Shown here: positions 29,698 through 39,459 of the stretch, piece after piece
Layout: each line of letters begins with the position of its first letter
Position numbering within the stretch: position 1 is the first letter of the stretch
Assembly: GCA_963740765.1 (NCBI GenBank)
Contig: CAVUFN010000015.1
Span: 62,001 to 126,000, forward strand
DNA from: DATLGB01 sp963740765
GTDB lineage: Bacteria; Actinomycetota; Thermoleophilia; Solirubrobacterales; Solirubrobacteraceae
Length of the DNA stretch: 64,000 bases
Reading direction: 5' to 3'
Notes under the pieces: generated by a model
Told to the model about the DNA's origin: nothing
The model's database searches: none
The model's input: only the letters and a program-made list of their open reading frames with translations
Position numbers and translations under genes: made by a program

Positions 29698-30420
29698 GCG
29701 GACGGGCTGCGCCCTCGTGACCGGCGGCTCGCGCGGCATCGGCGCCGCCACCGCCCACGCGCTGGCCGGGACGGCTGGCCCGTCGCCGTCGACTACCGCT
29801 CGGGCGCGGACGCGGCCGAGCAGTCGTCGCACGAACGGCCGACCGCGCGTCGCCGTGCAGGCCGACGTCGCCGACCCGGCGCCGCCGGACACGCTCTTCG
29901 CCGCCGCCGAGGAGGCGTTCGGCGTGCCCGTCCTCGTGCTCGTCAACAACGCCGGCGTCACCGCCGACAACCTCTCGCCCGTCGCTCGTCCGACGACGAG
30001 TGGGACACGCGTCGTCGCCACCAACCTCACCGGCGCCTTCCGCCTCACCCGCCGCGCGCTGCGGCCGATGCTGCGCGCCCGCTTCGGCCGCATCGTCAAC
30101 GTCGCCTCCGTCGTCGGCCAGCGCGCCAACCCCGGCCAGGCCAACTACGCCGCCGCGAAGGCCGGCCTGATCGGCTTGACCAAGACCGTCGCCGCCGAGG
30201 TCGCCCGCCGCGGCGTCACCGTCAACGCCGTCGCCCCGGGCTTCATCGCCACGGACATGACCGCGGGCCTCGACGGCGCGACGATGCTCGAGCACGATCC
30301 CCGCCCGCCGCGCCGGCACCCCCGAGGAGGTCGCCGCCTGCGTCGCGCTTCCTCGCCTCCGCCGACGCCGCCTACGTCACCGGAACCACCCTGACCGTCG
30401 ACGGCGGACTGTCCGCCTGA
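29694..30420 (+). CDS. fabG: 3-oxoacyl-ACP reductase, frameshifted
   Basis: FabG reduces 3-oxoacyl-ACP with NADPH. From ATG 29694 the NADP motif ALVTGGSRGIGAATAHAL is followed by LVNNAGVTADN. The catalytic Ser, Tyr and Lys appear as IVNVASVVGQRANPGQANY and the adjacent AAAKAGLIGLTK. The C-terminus is VNAVAPGFIATDMT and TLTVDGGLSA at TGA 30418. Shifts lie near 29715, 29775, 29830, 29990, 30300 and 30345. All catalytic residues survive. Confidence 0.9.
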
Positions 30421-30439
30421 CCCACCAAGGAGCCCACCC

Positions 30440-30690
30440 ATGCCCGACAACCGTCACCAAGGACCAGATCCAGGCCCGCGTCTTCGCCGCCCTCGAGGAG
30501 TTCGGCGCCGAGCCCGACGACATCACGCCCGACGCGACCTTCGAGGCGCTCGACGTCGACTCGCTGGACCTCGTCGAGCTCGGCCAGATCGTCGCAGGAG
30601 GAGTACGGCGTCGAGATCAAGGGCGAGGACATGCCCAAGCACTCAAGACCGTCGGCGACGCCGTCGACGCTGATCGCGTGCGCCGCGTGA
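30440..30690 (+). CDS. acpP: Acyl carrier protein, frameshifted
   Basis: ACP carries the growing acyl chain on a phosphopantetheine arm. ATG 30440 follows AAGGAG. After an extra base near 30452 the protein reads VTKDQIQARVFAALEEFGAE, then DDITPDATFEALDVDSLDLV with the modified Ser in DSLDLVELG. EEYGVEIKGEDMP follows, then a short C-terminal helix. Small shifts occur near 30595, 30640 and 30672. Corrected length is about 82 residues, normal for ACP. The TGA at 30688 abuts the fabF GTG. Confidence 0.9.
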
Positions 30691-31913
30691 GTGAACACGC
30701 GCGTCGTCATCACCGGCGTCGGGGCGGTCACGCCGCTCGGCGTCGGCGCGCGCACCCTGCACGAGCGCTGGTGCGCCGGCGACGCGGGCATCGACGACGG
30801 CCTCGGCGCGCTGCGACGACTTCGACCCGAACGACCACCTCGCCGCGCAAGCTCGTGCGCCGCACGCGACCGCTTCACCCAGCTCGCGCTCGTCGCCGCG
30901 CGACGAGGCGCTCGAGCAGGCCGGCTGGGACGACGGCGACCGCCCTACGACCCGCGACCGCGTCGGCTGCATCATCGGCACCGGGATCGGCGGCATCGGC
31001 ACGCTGCTGGACGGCTACGACCGTCCTGCGCGAGCACGGCGCCGAGCGGTCTCGCCGCTCGGCGATCCCGCTGATGATGGCCAACGCCGCGCCGGCCGCG
31101 GTCGCCATGCGCCACGGCCTGCGGCGGCCAGGTCTTCGGCGACCGTGTCGGCCTGCGCGGCCGGCGCGCACGCCATCGGCGCCGCCGCCCGCGCGATCGC
31201 GCGCGGCGACTGCGACGCGGTCGTCACCGGCGGCGCCGAGGCCGCGCACACGCCGCTCGCCCACGCCGCCTTCGGCGCGATGGACGCGCTGTCGCAACGC
31301 CGGCATCTCGCCGCCCGTTCGACGCGCGCCGCGACGGCTTCGTCATGGGCGAGGGCGCCGGCATCCTGGTGCTCGAGGACGGCCGACGCGCGCCGAGGCC
31401 CGCGGCGCCGACGATCCTCGGCGAGATGCTCGGCTACGGCGCCACCTCCGACGCCTTCCACCTCACCGCGCCCGCAGGCCGACGGCGACGGGCGCCGCCC
31501 GGGCGATCGCGGCTCGCCCTGCGCGACGCCGGGCCTCGAGCCCGACGACGTCGACTACGTCAACGCCCACGGCACCTCGACGCCGCTCAACGACGCCGCG
31601 GAGACGAGCGCGATCAAGACGGCGCTCGGCGAGCACGCGCACAAGGTCCCCGTCTCCTCGCACCAAGTCGGTCGATCGGCCACCTGCTCGGCGCCGCCGG
31701 CGCGGTCGAGGCCGTCGCCACCATGCTCGCGCTGCGCGACCGCGTCGCGCCGCCGACCGTCGGCTGGGAGGAGCGCGACGAGGGCCTCGACCTCGACTAC
31801 GTCCCGGACGGCCCGCGGCCGCTGACCGCAACGGCACGCGCCGTCGCGCTCTCGAACTCGTTCGGGTTCGGCGGCCACAACGCCGTGCTGTGCCTCGGAG
31901 GCCGCCGCATGAC
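30691..31913 (+). CDS. fabF: 3-oxoacyl-ACP synthase II (KAS II), frameshifted
   Basis: FabF extends the chain by condensing acyl-ACP with malonyl-ACP. GTG 30691 starts NTRVVITGVGAVTPLGVG. The active-site Cys is in TVSACAAGAHAIG, the two His in VNAHGTSTPLND and IGHLLGAAGAVEA, and the Lys in SSTKSVIG. The end NSFGFGGHNAVLCL is typical. At least ten single-base shifts break it. Corrected length is about 405 residues. The stop overlaps the carboxyltransferase ATG at 31910. Confidence 0.9.
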
Positions 31914-33340
31914 CGCCGTCGTCGTCAACGAGCCGGTCGACCGCTCGGACCCGCTGCGAGCGCCTCGAGGCGCTCTGCGATCCCGGGTCGCTGCACGTGA
32001 TCCGCTCCGAGGTCACGCTCGTGGCGGCATGGGCGACCGCGCCCGCGCCGGCGACGGCGTGGTCGGCGCCGCCGGCCGCGTCAACGGCCGGCCCGTGTTC
32101 GCCTACGCGCAGGACACGTCGTTCGCCGGCGGCTCGCTCGGCGAGGCGCACGCCGACACGATCGTCCGCGTGCTGCGAGCTCGCCGGCCAGGCGCCGCGC
32201 GCCCGTCGTCGGCTTCGTCGCCAGTCGCCGGCGCGCGCATGCAGGAGGGCGTCGCCGCGCTCGCCGGCTACGGCCGGATCTTCGCCGAGCACGTCCGCCT
32301 CTCCGGGCCGCGTCCCGCAGATCTCCGTCATCGCCGGGACGAGCGCCGGCGGCGGCTCCTACTCGCCGGCGCTGACCGACTTCGTGGTGATGACCCGGGA
32401 GCGCGCGATGTTCCTCACCGGCCCCGGCGTCGTGCGCGAGGTGATGGGCGAGGACGTCGACGCCGCCGACGCTCGGCGGGCCCGCGCGTCCACGAGCGCA
32501 ACGGCGTCTGCCACCTCGTCGTCGAGGACGACCGAGGCCGCGCCGCGCACGTGCGCGCGACCTGCTGTGCTACTGCCCGCAGCACTCGGCGAGGACCCGC
32601 CGCGGCTGCCCGCGCCGGCCGCGCCCGGCTCGACCCGGGCGACGTCGTCCCGCCGACCCGCGCAAGGTCTACGACGTCCGCGACGTGCTCGCCCGCGTCG
32701 TCGACGGCGGCGAGCTGCTCGAGATCCAGCCGCGCTGGGCGCGCAACCTCGTCACGCGGCTTCGCGCCGCCTCGAGGGCCGCGCCGTCGGCGTGATCGCC
32801 AACCAGCCGCGCTGGATCGGCGGCGTGCTCGACGCCGACTCCGCGCAGAAGGGCGCGCGCTTCGTGCGCACGTGCAACACGTTCAGCCTGCCGCTGCTGG
32901 TGTTCGTCGACACGCCCGGGTTCCTGCCGGGCATCGGGCCAGGAGCGGGCCGGCGTCATCCGCCACGGCGCCGACGCTGCTGCACGCGTTCGCCGAGGGC
33001 GAGGTGCCCGAAGCTGACGGTCGTCCTGCGCAAGGCGTTCGGCGGCGCATACATCACCATGAACTCGCGGGCGCTCGGCGCGCACCTGGCTTCGCGTGGC
33101 CGGGCGCCGAGCTCGGCGTCATGGGCGCCAGGCAGGCGGTCGGGCATCATCCACCGCCGCCGAGCCCGCGCACGACGCACGACGCGCCTCGCCGCGGACT
33201 ACGCGGAGGCAGCACCTGCGGCGCGCGCGTCGCCGCCGCGCGACGGCCACGTCGACGAGATCATCGAGCCCGCGGACACCCGCGCGCGGCTGGCCTGGGG
33301 CCTGCACGCCGCTCGGCGGGATTGCCGCATGGCGCTATGA
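31910..33340 (+). CDS. Acyl-CoA carboxylase carboxyltransferase (beta) subunit, frameshifted
   Basis: This PccB/AccD-type subunit transfers CO2 from biotin to acetyl- or propionyl-CoA. Inside a fab operon it most likely makes malonyl-CoA. From ATG 31910: GVVGAAGRVNGRPVFAYAQD, the oxyanion region GTSAGGGSYSPALTDFVVM, FLTGPGVVREVMGEDVDAAD, and in the second half RAVGVIANQPRWIGGVLDAD, then FVDTPGFLPGI. The end reads DEIIEPADTRARLAWGLHA. About a dozen shifts occur. Biotin carboxylase and biotin carrier subunits are not in this window and must be supplied elsewhere. Confidence 0.88.
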
Positions 33341-33801
33341 GGAGACCTCTTCTCGCCCTTCGAGGACCGAGCCGGCACGCTTCACGACCGCGGCCGCACG
33401 GTCACGAGGCCGACGTCGTCGCCTTCGCGGGGCTGACCGGGGACTTCCACCCGCAGCACATCGACGCCGAGTGGGCGGCGCAGTCGCCCGTTCGGCGAGC
33501 GCATCGCCCACGGGCTGCTCGTGCTCGGCCTCGCCGCCGGGCTGGTCGCCGTTCGACCCGGAGCGCGTGATCGCGCTGCGCCGCGTGCGCGACGTCGTCT
33601 TCAAGCGCCCGGTGAGGCTGGGGGACACGATCCACGTCGAGATGGGACGCGGCGAGTCGCCGCGGCGACGGGCATCGCGGCCGTCACGCTGCGCATCATC
33701 GCCGAACGACGAAGCTCGTCGCGCGTCGTCGCGGTGCTGGACGTCGTGGTCGCCGGCGCTCCGGCGGAGCCGTTCGAACCCGATGCTGCGTGCCGCTGTG
33801 A
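33337..33801 (+). CDS. MaoC-like (R)-3-hydroxyacyl dehydratase, frameshifted
   Basis: ATG 33337 overlaps the previous stop. After a disturbed N-terminus (RGRTVT-like segment) the hot-dog core reads EADVVAFAGLTGDFHPQHID, the hydratase motif with catalytic Asp and His. Then come GLLVLGLAAGL and VRLGDTIHVEM. In this operon there is no fabZ or fabA, so I infer that this protein performs the dehydration step, as HadAB do in mycobacterial FAS-II. The end is uncertain. The likely stop is TGA 33799, overlapping the fabI GTG. Confidence 0.8.
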
Positions 33802-34589
33802 TCCTCGCCGGCAAGCGCATCCTGGTCACCGGCGCGCTGACGCGCGACTCCATCGCCTTCCACGTCGCCGAGCTCGCGCAGCGACCAGGGGGCCGAGGTG
33901 ATCCTGACCTCCTTCGGCCGCGCCCGCCGGCTGACGGAGCGGGCCGCCCGCGGCCTGCCCGCGCCCGTCGAGGTGCTGGAGCTCGACGTCACGGACCCTG
34001 ACCACTTCCCCGCGCTCACCGACGCGTTGGAGACCCGCTGGGGCGGCGTGGACGGCGCGCTGCACGCCATCGCCTTCGCGCCCGGCCGACGCGCTCGGCG
34101 GCAACTTCCTGACCGCGCCGATGGACGTCCGCCCAGACCGCGTTCCACGTCTCCGCCGTCTCCCTGCGCGACCTCGCCAACGCCGTCGCGCCGCTGATGC
34201 CCGACGGCGGGTCGATCGTCGGGCTGGACTTCGACGCCAGCGTCGCCTGGCCCGTCTACGACTGGATGGGCGTGGCCAAGGCCGCGCTGGAGGCGACCGC
34301 GCGCTACCTGGCCCGCGACCTCGGGCCGAGCGGCGTGCGCGTGAACCTCGTCTCCGCCGGTCCGCTGGAGACCGTCGCCGCGCGCGGCATCCCCGGCTTC
34401 GGCGCGCTCGCGGACCGCTGGAGCGAGCAGGCCCCGCTGGGCTGGGACACGCGGGACGCCGGGCCGGTCGCGGGCGCCGTCGCCTTCCTGCTCTCGGACC
34501 TCGCCACGGCCATCACCGGCCAGGTGCTCAAGGTCGACGGCGGCTACAGCGCGGTCGGCGCGCCCACCGTCACGCTCGTTCCCGCCTAA
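33798..34589 (+). CDS. fabI: Enoyl-ACP reductase (FabI/InhA type), frameshifted
   Basis: FabI reduces the trans-2-enoyl-ACP with NADH, the last step of each cycle. GTG 33798 (ATG 33783 is in frame as an alternative) starts LAGKRILVTGALTRDSIAFH, with the FabI-specific long glycine motif. HAIAFAP follows, then the catalytic Tyr and Lys spaced six apart in VYDWMGVAKAALEATARYL. VNLVSAGPLETVAARGIPGF and ITGQVLKVDGGYSAVG complete it. Extra bases lie near 33885, 34088 and 34130. It closes the fab operon. The ArsR operator begins at its stop codon. Confidence 0.9.
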
Positions 34590-34612
34590 CACTTAGGCAT
34601 CTGCCTAAGTGT
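34589..34612. promoter_or_regulatory. Perfect 11-bp inverted repeat, probable ArsR-family operator
   Basis: ACACTTAGGCA at 34589-34599 and its exact reverse complement TGCCTAAGTGT at 34602-34612 flank a 2-base centre (TC). The site lies 17 bases before the ArsR-type regulator's ATG, where such repressors usually bind their own promoter. The A/T-containing half-sites stand out from the surrounding GC-rich DNA. Confidence 0.75.
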
Positions 34613-34629
34613 CTGCTACGGTCCGGCGT

Positions 34630-34983
34630 ATGCCGACGGCCGAAGCAGCCCAGCTCGACCGCGCCTTCCACGCGCTCGCCGACGAGAGCCGGCGGGCGAT
34701 GGTCGTCCGCCTGTCCCGCGGCGAGGCCTCGGTGAGCGAGCTCGCCGCGCCGCTGGACATGTCCATGCCGTCCGTGCTGCAGCACCTCGACGTGCTGCAG
34801 CGCAGCGGCCTCGTGCGCTCGGAGAAGGTCGGCCGTGTCCGGACCTGCCGGCTCGAGCCGAAGCCGATGCGCACACTCGAGCACTGGATCGCCGAGCACC
34901 GCGAGGTCTGGGAACGGCACCTGGACCGCCTTGCCGACGTCCTCGACGACGTCTTCCCCACCGAATCAGGAGACCCCCGATGA
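34630..34983 (+). CDS. ArsR-family winged-helix transcriptional regulator
   Basis: This is a 117-residue intact frame. I chose ATG 34630 because the upstream in-frame GTG 34609 lies inside the palindromic operator. The fold is a standard ArsR wHTH: LDRAFHALADESRRAMVVRL, EASVSELAAPLDMSMPSVLQ, HLDVLQRSGLVRSEKVGR. There is no CxC metal site, so it is not a metal sensor. It belongs to the SdpR/YczG-like group commonly found next to AHSA1 (START-like) proteins, as here. It likely represses its own operon through the palindrome. Confidence 0.92.
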   Translation: MPTAEAAQLDRAFHALADESRRAMVVRLSRGEASVSELAAPLDMSMPSVLQHLDVLQRSGLVRSEKVGRVRTCRLEPKPMRTLEHWIAEHREVWERHLDRLADVLDDVFPTESGDPR

Positions 34984-35441
34984 GCATCCGCCAGCACGAC
35001 TTCACGATCGAGCGCCGCCTGCCGCAGACGCCCGCGCAGGCTTACCGGGCCTTCGCGGACCCGGCCCTCAAGCGCCGCTGGTTCGGCCCGCCGGCGGGCT
35101 GGAGCGACCTCCGCTGGGAGCTCGACTTCCGCGTCGGCGGCACGGAGGTGAGCATCGGGCGCGACCCGGGCGGGGAGCTGCACGAGTTCCACGCGCGCTT
35201 CCACGACATCGTGGAGGACGAGCGGATCGTCTTCGCCTACGACCTGCGCCTGGACGGGCGGCCGCTGTCCGTTTCGCTGACGACGGTCGAAGTGCAGCCG
35301 GACGGCGACGGCACGCGCCTCGTCTTCACGGAGCACGGCGCCTTCTTCGACGACCTCGAGGACCCGGCGGAGCGCGAGCACGGCACCGGCCTGCTGCTCG
35401 ACGGGCTCGTCGCCTTCCTCGCCGACCCGGTCGCCGCGTGA
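34980..35441 (+). CDS. AHSA1/SRPBCC-domain protein
   Basis: This is a 153-residue intact frame from ATG 34980, overlapping the regulator stop. The AHSA1 hallmarks are FTIERRLPQTPAQAYRAFAD, PALKRRWFGPPAGWSDLRWE, FRVGGTEVSIGRD and EHGTGLLLDGLVAFLA. Such proteins are regularly encoded after ArsR regulators. They have a hydrophobic pocket, and their ligand is usually unknown. The ligand may be the inducer of this operon. Confidence 0.9.
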   Translation: MSIRQHDFTIERRLPQTPAQAYRAFADPALKRRWFGPPAGWSDLRWELDFRVGGTEVSIGRDPGGELHEFHARFHDIVEDERIVFAYDLRLDGRPLSVSLTTVEVQPDGDGTRLVFTEHGAFFDDLEDPAEREHGTGLLLDGLVAFLADPVAA

Positions 35442-36054
35442 TGGCCGACACCACCTGCCACATGTCGATCTCCATCGACGGCTTCGTCGCCGGCCCGGAC
35501 CAGAGCCTCGACACGCCGCTCGGGAAGGGCGGGCGCGACCTGCACCTCTGGCACATCGGCGACCCACGCGCCACCGACGCCGACCGGACCGCCGCCGACC
35601 GGTGGCTCATGCGCCCGCGCGGCGCCCACGTCATGGGGCGCAACATGTTCGGGCCGATCCGCGGCGAGTGGGACGAGCGGGGGAGGAGTGGCGCGGCTGG
35701 TGGGGCCCCGAGCCGCCGTACCACGCGCCCGTGTTCGTGCTGACCCACTACGCGCACGATCCGATCGAGATGGAGGGCGGGACGACCTTCCACTTCGTCA
35801 CGGACGGCTTCGACGCGGCCTACGCGCAGGCGCGGGAGGCGGCGGGCGACGGCGGCGTCGACATCTCCGGCGGCGCCTCCACGGTCCGGCAGGCGCTCCA
35901 GGCCGGCGTGGTCGACGAGCTCAGCCTCGACGTCGCCCCGGTCCTGCTCGGGTCCGGCGAGCGGATCTTCGACGGCATCGAGAGCTTCCCCTTCGAGCCC
36001 GTCGAGGTGCTGCACTCGCCGCTGGCGACCCACATCCGCTACCGCCGGACGTGA
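35441..36054 (+). CDS. RibD C-terminal/dihydrofolate-reductase-like protein, frameshifted
   Basis: ATG 35441 touches the previous stop. MSISIDGFVAGPDQSLDTPL at the start and VFVLTHYAHDP in the middle are characteristic of YwjB/YyaP-type reductases. DISGGASTVRQALQAGVVDEL and LDVAPVLLGSGERIFDG complete the fold. One extra base near 35682 breaks it. The enzymes bind NADPH, but their substrate is not known. It forms a three-gene unit with the ArsR regulator and AHSA1 protein, an arrangement repeated in many actinobacteria. Confidence 0.88.
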
Positions 36055-36055
36055 C

Positions 36056-37230
36056 TCAGACGTACTGCGCGGCGGCGTAGCCCGAGGCCCAGGCCCACTG
36101 GAAGTTGAAGCCGCCGAGGTGGCCGGTGACGTCCAGGACCTCACCGATGAAGTAGAGGCCCGGGCTGCGGCGCGACTCCATGGTCTGCGACGACAGCTCC
36201 CGGGTGTCCACGCCGCCGAGGGTGACCTCCGCGGTGCGGTAGCCCTCCGTCCCCGCCGGCACGACCTGCCACGCGGCGAGCCGGTCGGCGATCTCGCGCA
36301 GCTCAGCGGGCGTGTGTTGCTTCATCGGCTTCGCGGTGAACCAGTGCTCGGCGATGAGCGCCGCCAGCTTCTTCGTGAAGACCTCGCTCAGCACGGTCTG
36401 CAGCTCGCTGTCGGGCCGGGCGGCCTGCCGTTCCTGCAGCCAGGCGAGCGCGTCGTGGTCGGGCAGCAGGTCGATCTCCACCGCGTCCCCGAGCTCCCAG
36501 AAGGACGAGATCTGCAGGATGGCCGGGCCGCTGAGCCCGCGGTGGGTGAAGAGGAGGTTCTCGCGGAAGCTCTGGCCGTTGCAGCGGGCGACGCAGGCGA
36601 CGGAGGTCCCGCTGAGCTCCGTGCACAGGTCCTTCAGCCCGTCGGTGATGATGAACGGGACCAGGCCGGCGCGGGTGGGGAGGACGGTGTGGCCGAACTG
36701 GCGGGCGAGGTCGTAGCCGAAGCCGGTGGCGCCCATGGTCGGGATCGACAGCCCGCCCGTGGCGACGACCAGCGACGTGCACGCGACGGGTCCGAGATCC
36801 GTGTCCAGCGCGTAGCCAGCCTCCGTCCGCTCGACGGATCGCACGGAGGTGCTGAGGTGCAGGTCGACCCCCGCCCGCTCGCACTCGGCCACGAGCAGGT
36901 CGCGGATGTCCTTCGACTTGTTGTCGCAGAACAGCTGGCCGAGCTTCTTCTCGTGATACGGGACGCCGTGGGCTCGACCAGCGCGACGAAGTCCCAGGGC
37001 GAGTACCGGGCCAGTGCCGACTTGCAGAAGTGCGGGTTCTGCGAGAAGAAGTTGGCCGGCTCGGCGTACATGTTCGTGAAGTTGCACCGGCCGCCGCCGG
37101 ACATCAGGATCTTCTTGCCCGCCTTGTTGGCGTGGTCGATCAGCAGGACCTCGCGGCCGCGCGCCGCCGCGGTCATGGCGCACATCAGCCCGGCGGCACC
37201 CGCGCCGACGATGACGACGTCGGTGGTCAG
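36056..37230 (-). CDS. BaiN/HI0933-type FAD-dependent oxidoreductase, frameshifted
   Basis: The N-terminus TTDVVIVGAGAAGLMCAMTA holds the FAD motif, followed by NKAGKKILMSGGGRCNFTN, the signature of the HI0933/YhiN family. A shift near 36970 leads to KLGQLFCDNKSKDIRDLLV, then LVVATGGLSIPTMGATGFGY and the C-terminal FAD motif LYFIGEVLDVTGHLGGFNFQ. As written, this frame is continuous with the anti-sigma gene. Removing one C near 37229 recreates the usual GTGA overlap, with a GTG start and a stop for the upstream gene. The substrate is unknown. BaiN reduces bile-acid intermediates, but other members are uncharacterised. Confidence 0.87.
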
Positions 37231-37446
37231 CGGGCGCGCGAGCTCGCGGAACACGGCCAGCAGGCGCTCGCGGACCACGGGCTCGGCGGGCTCGGACGGC
37301 AGCTCGCTCAGCGTCCGCACCGTCACCTGGATGGACTCGACGTAGACCGTGCAGCCGTGGCAGGCGTCGAGGTGCCGGCGCTCCTCCGGGCCGAGGGCGT
37401 CGAGGCCCTCCGTCGCGACCAGCTCGGCCAGCTCGCGGCAGGTCAC
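37227..37446 (-). CDS. Zinc-finger anti-sigma factor (zf-HC2/ZAS type)
   Basis: GTG 37446 overlaps the sigma factor stop. The protein is short (~72 residues). It has the ZAS zinc pattern with a Cys at residue 3 (VTCRELAEL) and H-x3-C-x2-C in RRHLDACHGC, followed by an amphipathic helix (YVESIQVTVRTLSELP) that would wrap the sigma factor. There is no membrane helix, as in the redox-sensing RsrA group. That suggests thiol oxidation could release the sigma factor. The stop is recovered only by assuming one inserted C near 37229. Confidence 0.8.
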
Positions 37447-38045
37447 GCCACGTACTCCGCCAGGCCGTCGCGCACCTTCGCGCGGGCGCGGTGCAGGATC
37501 ACGCGCTGGTTGCCCTCGCTGACGCCGAGCGCCTCCGCGACCTCCGGGCCGTCGAGGCCGGCGACGTCGCGCAGGAGGATGACCGTGCGCTGCTGCTCGG
37601 GCAGCGTGTCGACCACCTCGGCCAGCCGGCCGCGCAGCTCCTGGGCGAGCAGCTGGGTCTCCGGCTCGATCTCGAGCTGCGCCGGCGGCGAGGTCCATGC
37701 CCCGTCGGCGTCGAACGCGGACGGGTCCACGGTCGGGCCCTCCTGGTCCTCGCCGGCGCTGAGCGACGAGAACGGCACCTGCCGCGCCTCGCGCACGGCG
37801 CGGGTCCGGGCGCGGTTGACCAGGATGCGGAAGATCCACGTCTTCAAGGACGAGCGCTCCTGGAAGGAGTCGATGCCGCGGAAGACCGCGAGCCAGGTCT
37901 CCTGGACCACGTCGTCCGCGAGCGCGTCCGTGCGGACGAACGTGCGCGCGAGCCGGCGCAGCTGACGGTCGTAGCGGTCGACGATCTCGACGAACGCGGC
38001 TTCGTCGCCCGCCCGCAGGCGCTGGACCAGGGCGTGGTCGTCCAA
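37443..38045 (-). CDS. ECF-type RNA polymerase sigma factor
   Basis: This is a ~200-residue intact frame. The proposed start is TTG 38045 (LDDHALVQRLRAGDEAAF). Sigma region 2 has VEIVDRYDRQLRRLARTFV, DALADDVVQETWLAVFRG and FQERSSLKTWIFRILVNRAR. Region 4 has LPEQQRTVILLRDVAGLDGP and VSEGNQRVILHRARAKVRDG. It is coupled to the zinc anti-sigma gene and follows the disulfide oxidoreductase gene by 13 bases. The group lacks a sensory domain, so control is by the anti-sigma factor. Confidence 0.92.
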   Translation of the reverse strand: MDDHALVQRLRAGDEAAFVEIVDRYDRQLRRLARTFVRTDALADDVVQETWLAVFRGIDSFQERSSLKTWIFRILVNRARTRAVREARQVPFSSLSAGEDQEGPTVDPSAFDADGAWTSPPAQLEIEPETQLLAQELRGRLAEVVDTLPEQQRTVILLRDVAGLDGPEVAEALGVSEGNQRVILHRARAKVRDGLAEYVA

Positions 38046-38058
38046 GTCGGCGAACAGG

Positions 38059-39429
38059 CTACTTCCGGTAGGACTCGAGCAGCCGCAGCCAGATCTCGCT
38101 GCGGGTCGGGAAGCACGGGACCGCGTGCCACAGCTGGTCCATGTGGATCTCGGAGACGATCGCGATCGTGAACGCGTGGATGAAGTCCGCGACCTCGGCG
38201 CCGGTGATCGTCGCGCCGACGATCGACCTTGCTTGTCGAGGTCGACGATCATGCGCGCGGTGCCGGGCGCGCCGCGGCCGTAGAAGGAGCCGCCGGCGTT
38301 GCCCGACGTCTCCACCTCGACGATGCGGACGTCGAGGCCCGCGTCCTTCGCGGTCTGCTCCGTGTGGCCGACGGCGGCGACCTGCGGGTCGGTGAAGATC
38401 ACCCGCGGGGACAGCGCGTCGTTCGCGGCGTCGGTCATCACGTAGTCGCGGCCGGCGATGTGCTCGGCGGCGATCGCGGCCTGGTACTTGCCCATGTGGG
38501 TGAGCAGGACGCGGCCGTTGACGTCGCCGAGCGCGTAGAGCCAGTCGTGCTCGGTCGAGACCATGTGCTCGTCGACCTCGATCGGCTTGCCGGGCTCGTA
38601 GCCGAGCGGCTCCACGACCTCCGTGTTCGGGCGTGCGGCCCGGCGGTGACGACGATCTGCTCGGCGGTGACGATGTCGCCGCCCTTCAGCGTGACGACCG
38701 ACCTCGCCCGCCTCGCGCTTGACGCGTTCGACGCCACTGTCGAGGCGGATGTCGACGCCCCGCTCGCGCAGGGAGTCCGCCACCTGCTCGGCCGCGAACG
38801 GCTCCTCGCGGGCGAGGATGCGGTCGCCAGGCTCGATCAGCGTGACCTTCGACGCCGAGCGTCGCGTAGGCCTGGGCCATCTCGACGCCGACGACGCCGC
38901 GCGCCGACGATGACCAGCGACTCCGGGACGCGCTTGGCCGTGCGTGATCTCGCGGTTGTCCCACGGGTCGGACTCGCGCCAGGCCCTCGATGGGCGGCAT
39001 GGTCGCGCGGGACCCGGTGGCGACGATGACGGCCTTGCGCGCCTCCAGAGTCTCGACGCCGACCTCGACGGTGCGCTCGCCGGTGACCTTCGCCTCGCCG
39101 CGGATGAGCGTGACGCCGTTGTCCTCCAGCCACGGCAGCTGCGAGGAGTCGTCGAGGTCGTGGATGATCTCGTCGCGGCGCTTGAGCGTGGCGGTCACGT
39201 CGAGCGAGCCGGTGACCGCCTCGCGCGCGCCGACCACGCGGCCGACCTCGGCCAGCGCCTCCGCCGGGCGCAGCAGCGCCTTGGAGGGCATGCACGCCCA
39301 GTAGGAGCACTCGCCGCCGACCAGCTCGCGCTCGACGAGCGCGACCTCGAACCCGTCACCGCCGAGCCGGCCGGCCGCCACCTCGCCGGCGGGGCCTCCG
39401 CCGATCACCACCACGTCGAAAGTCTTCAC
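38059..39429 (-). CDS. Pyridine nucleotide-disulfide oxidoreductase (dihydrolipoyl-dehydrogenase-like), frameshifted
   Basis: ATG 39429 starts KTFDVVVIGGGPAGEVAAGR. The redox disulfide is CSYWAC in VGGECSYWACMPSKALLRP, with the C-x4-C spacing of the class I disulfide reductases. An NAD domain (EMAQAYATLGVE) and LYALGDVNGRVLLTHMGKYQ follow. The dimer domain contains VIFTDPQVAAVGHTEQTAKD. The C-terminus reads DQLWHAVPCFPTRSEIWLRL, in the place of the HxxxxE motif. At least six shifts occur between 38230 and 38970. It could act on lipoamide, mycothione or another small disulfide, and the sequence does not decide. It lies just upstream of the sigma/anti-sigma pair. Confidence 0.85.
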
Positions 39430-39459
39430 GCAGTGGTGTCTACCTGATGTTGCTCCCCG

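Noticed and set aside
36056..37446. Apparent fusion of a zinc anti-sigma factor to a BaiN-type flavoprotein in one open frame
   Set aside because: Deleting one C near 37229 recreates a TGA for the anti-sigma gene and a GTG for the flavoprotein in the GTGA overlap used throughout this genome, so one inserted base explains the fusion.
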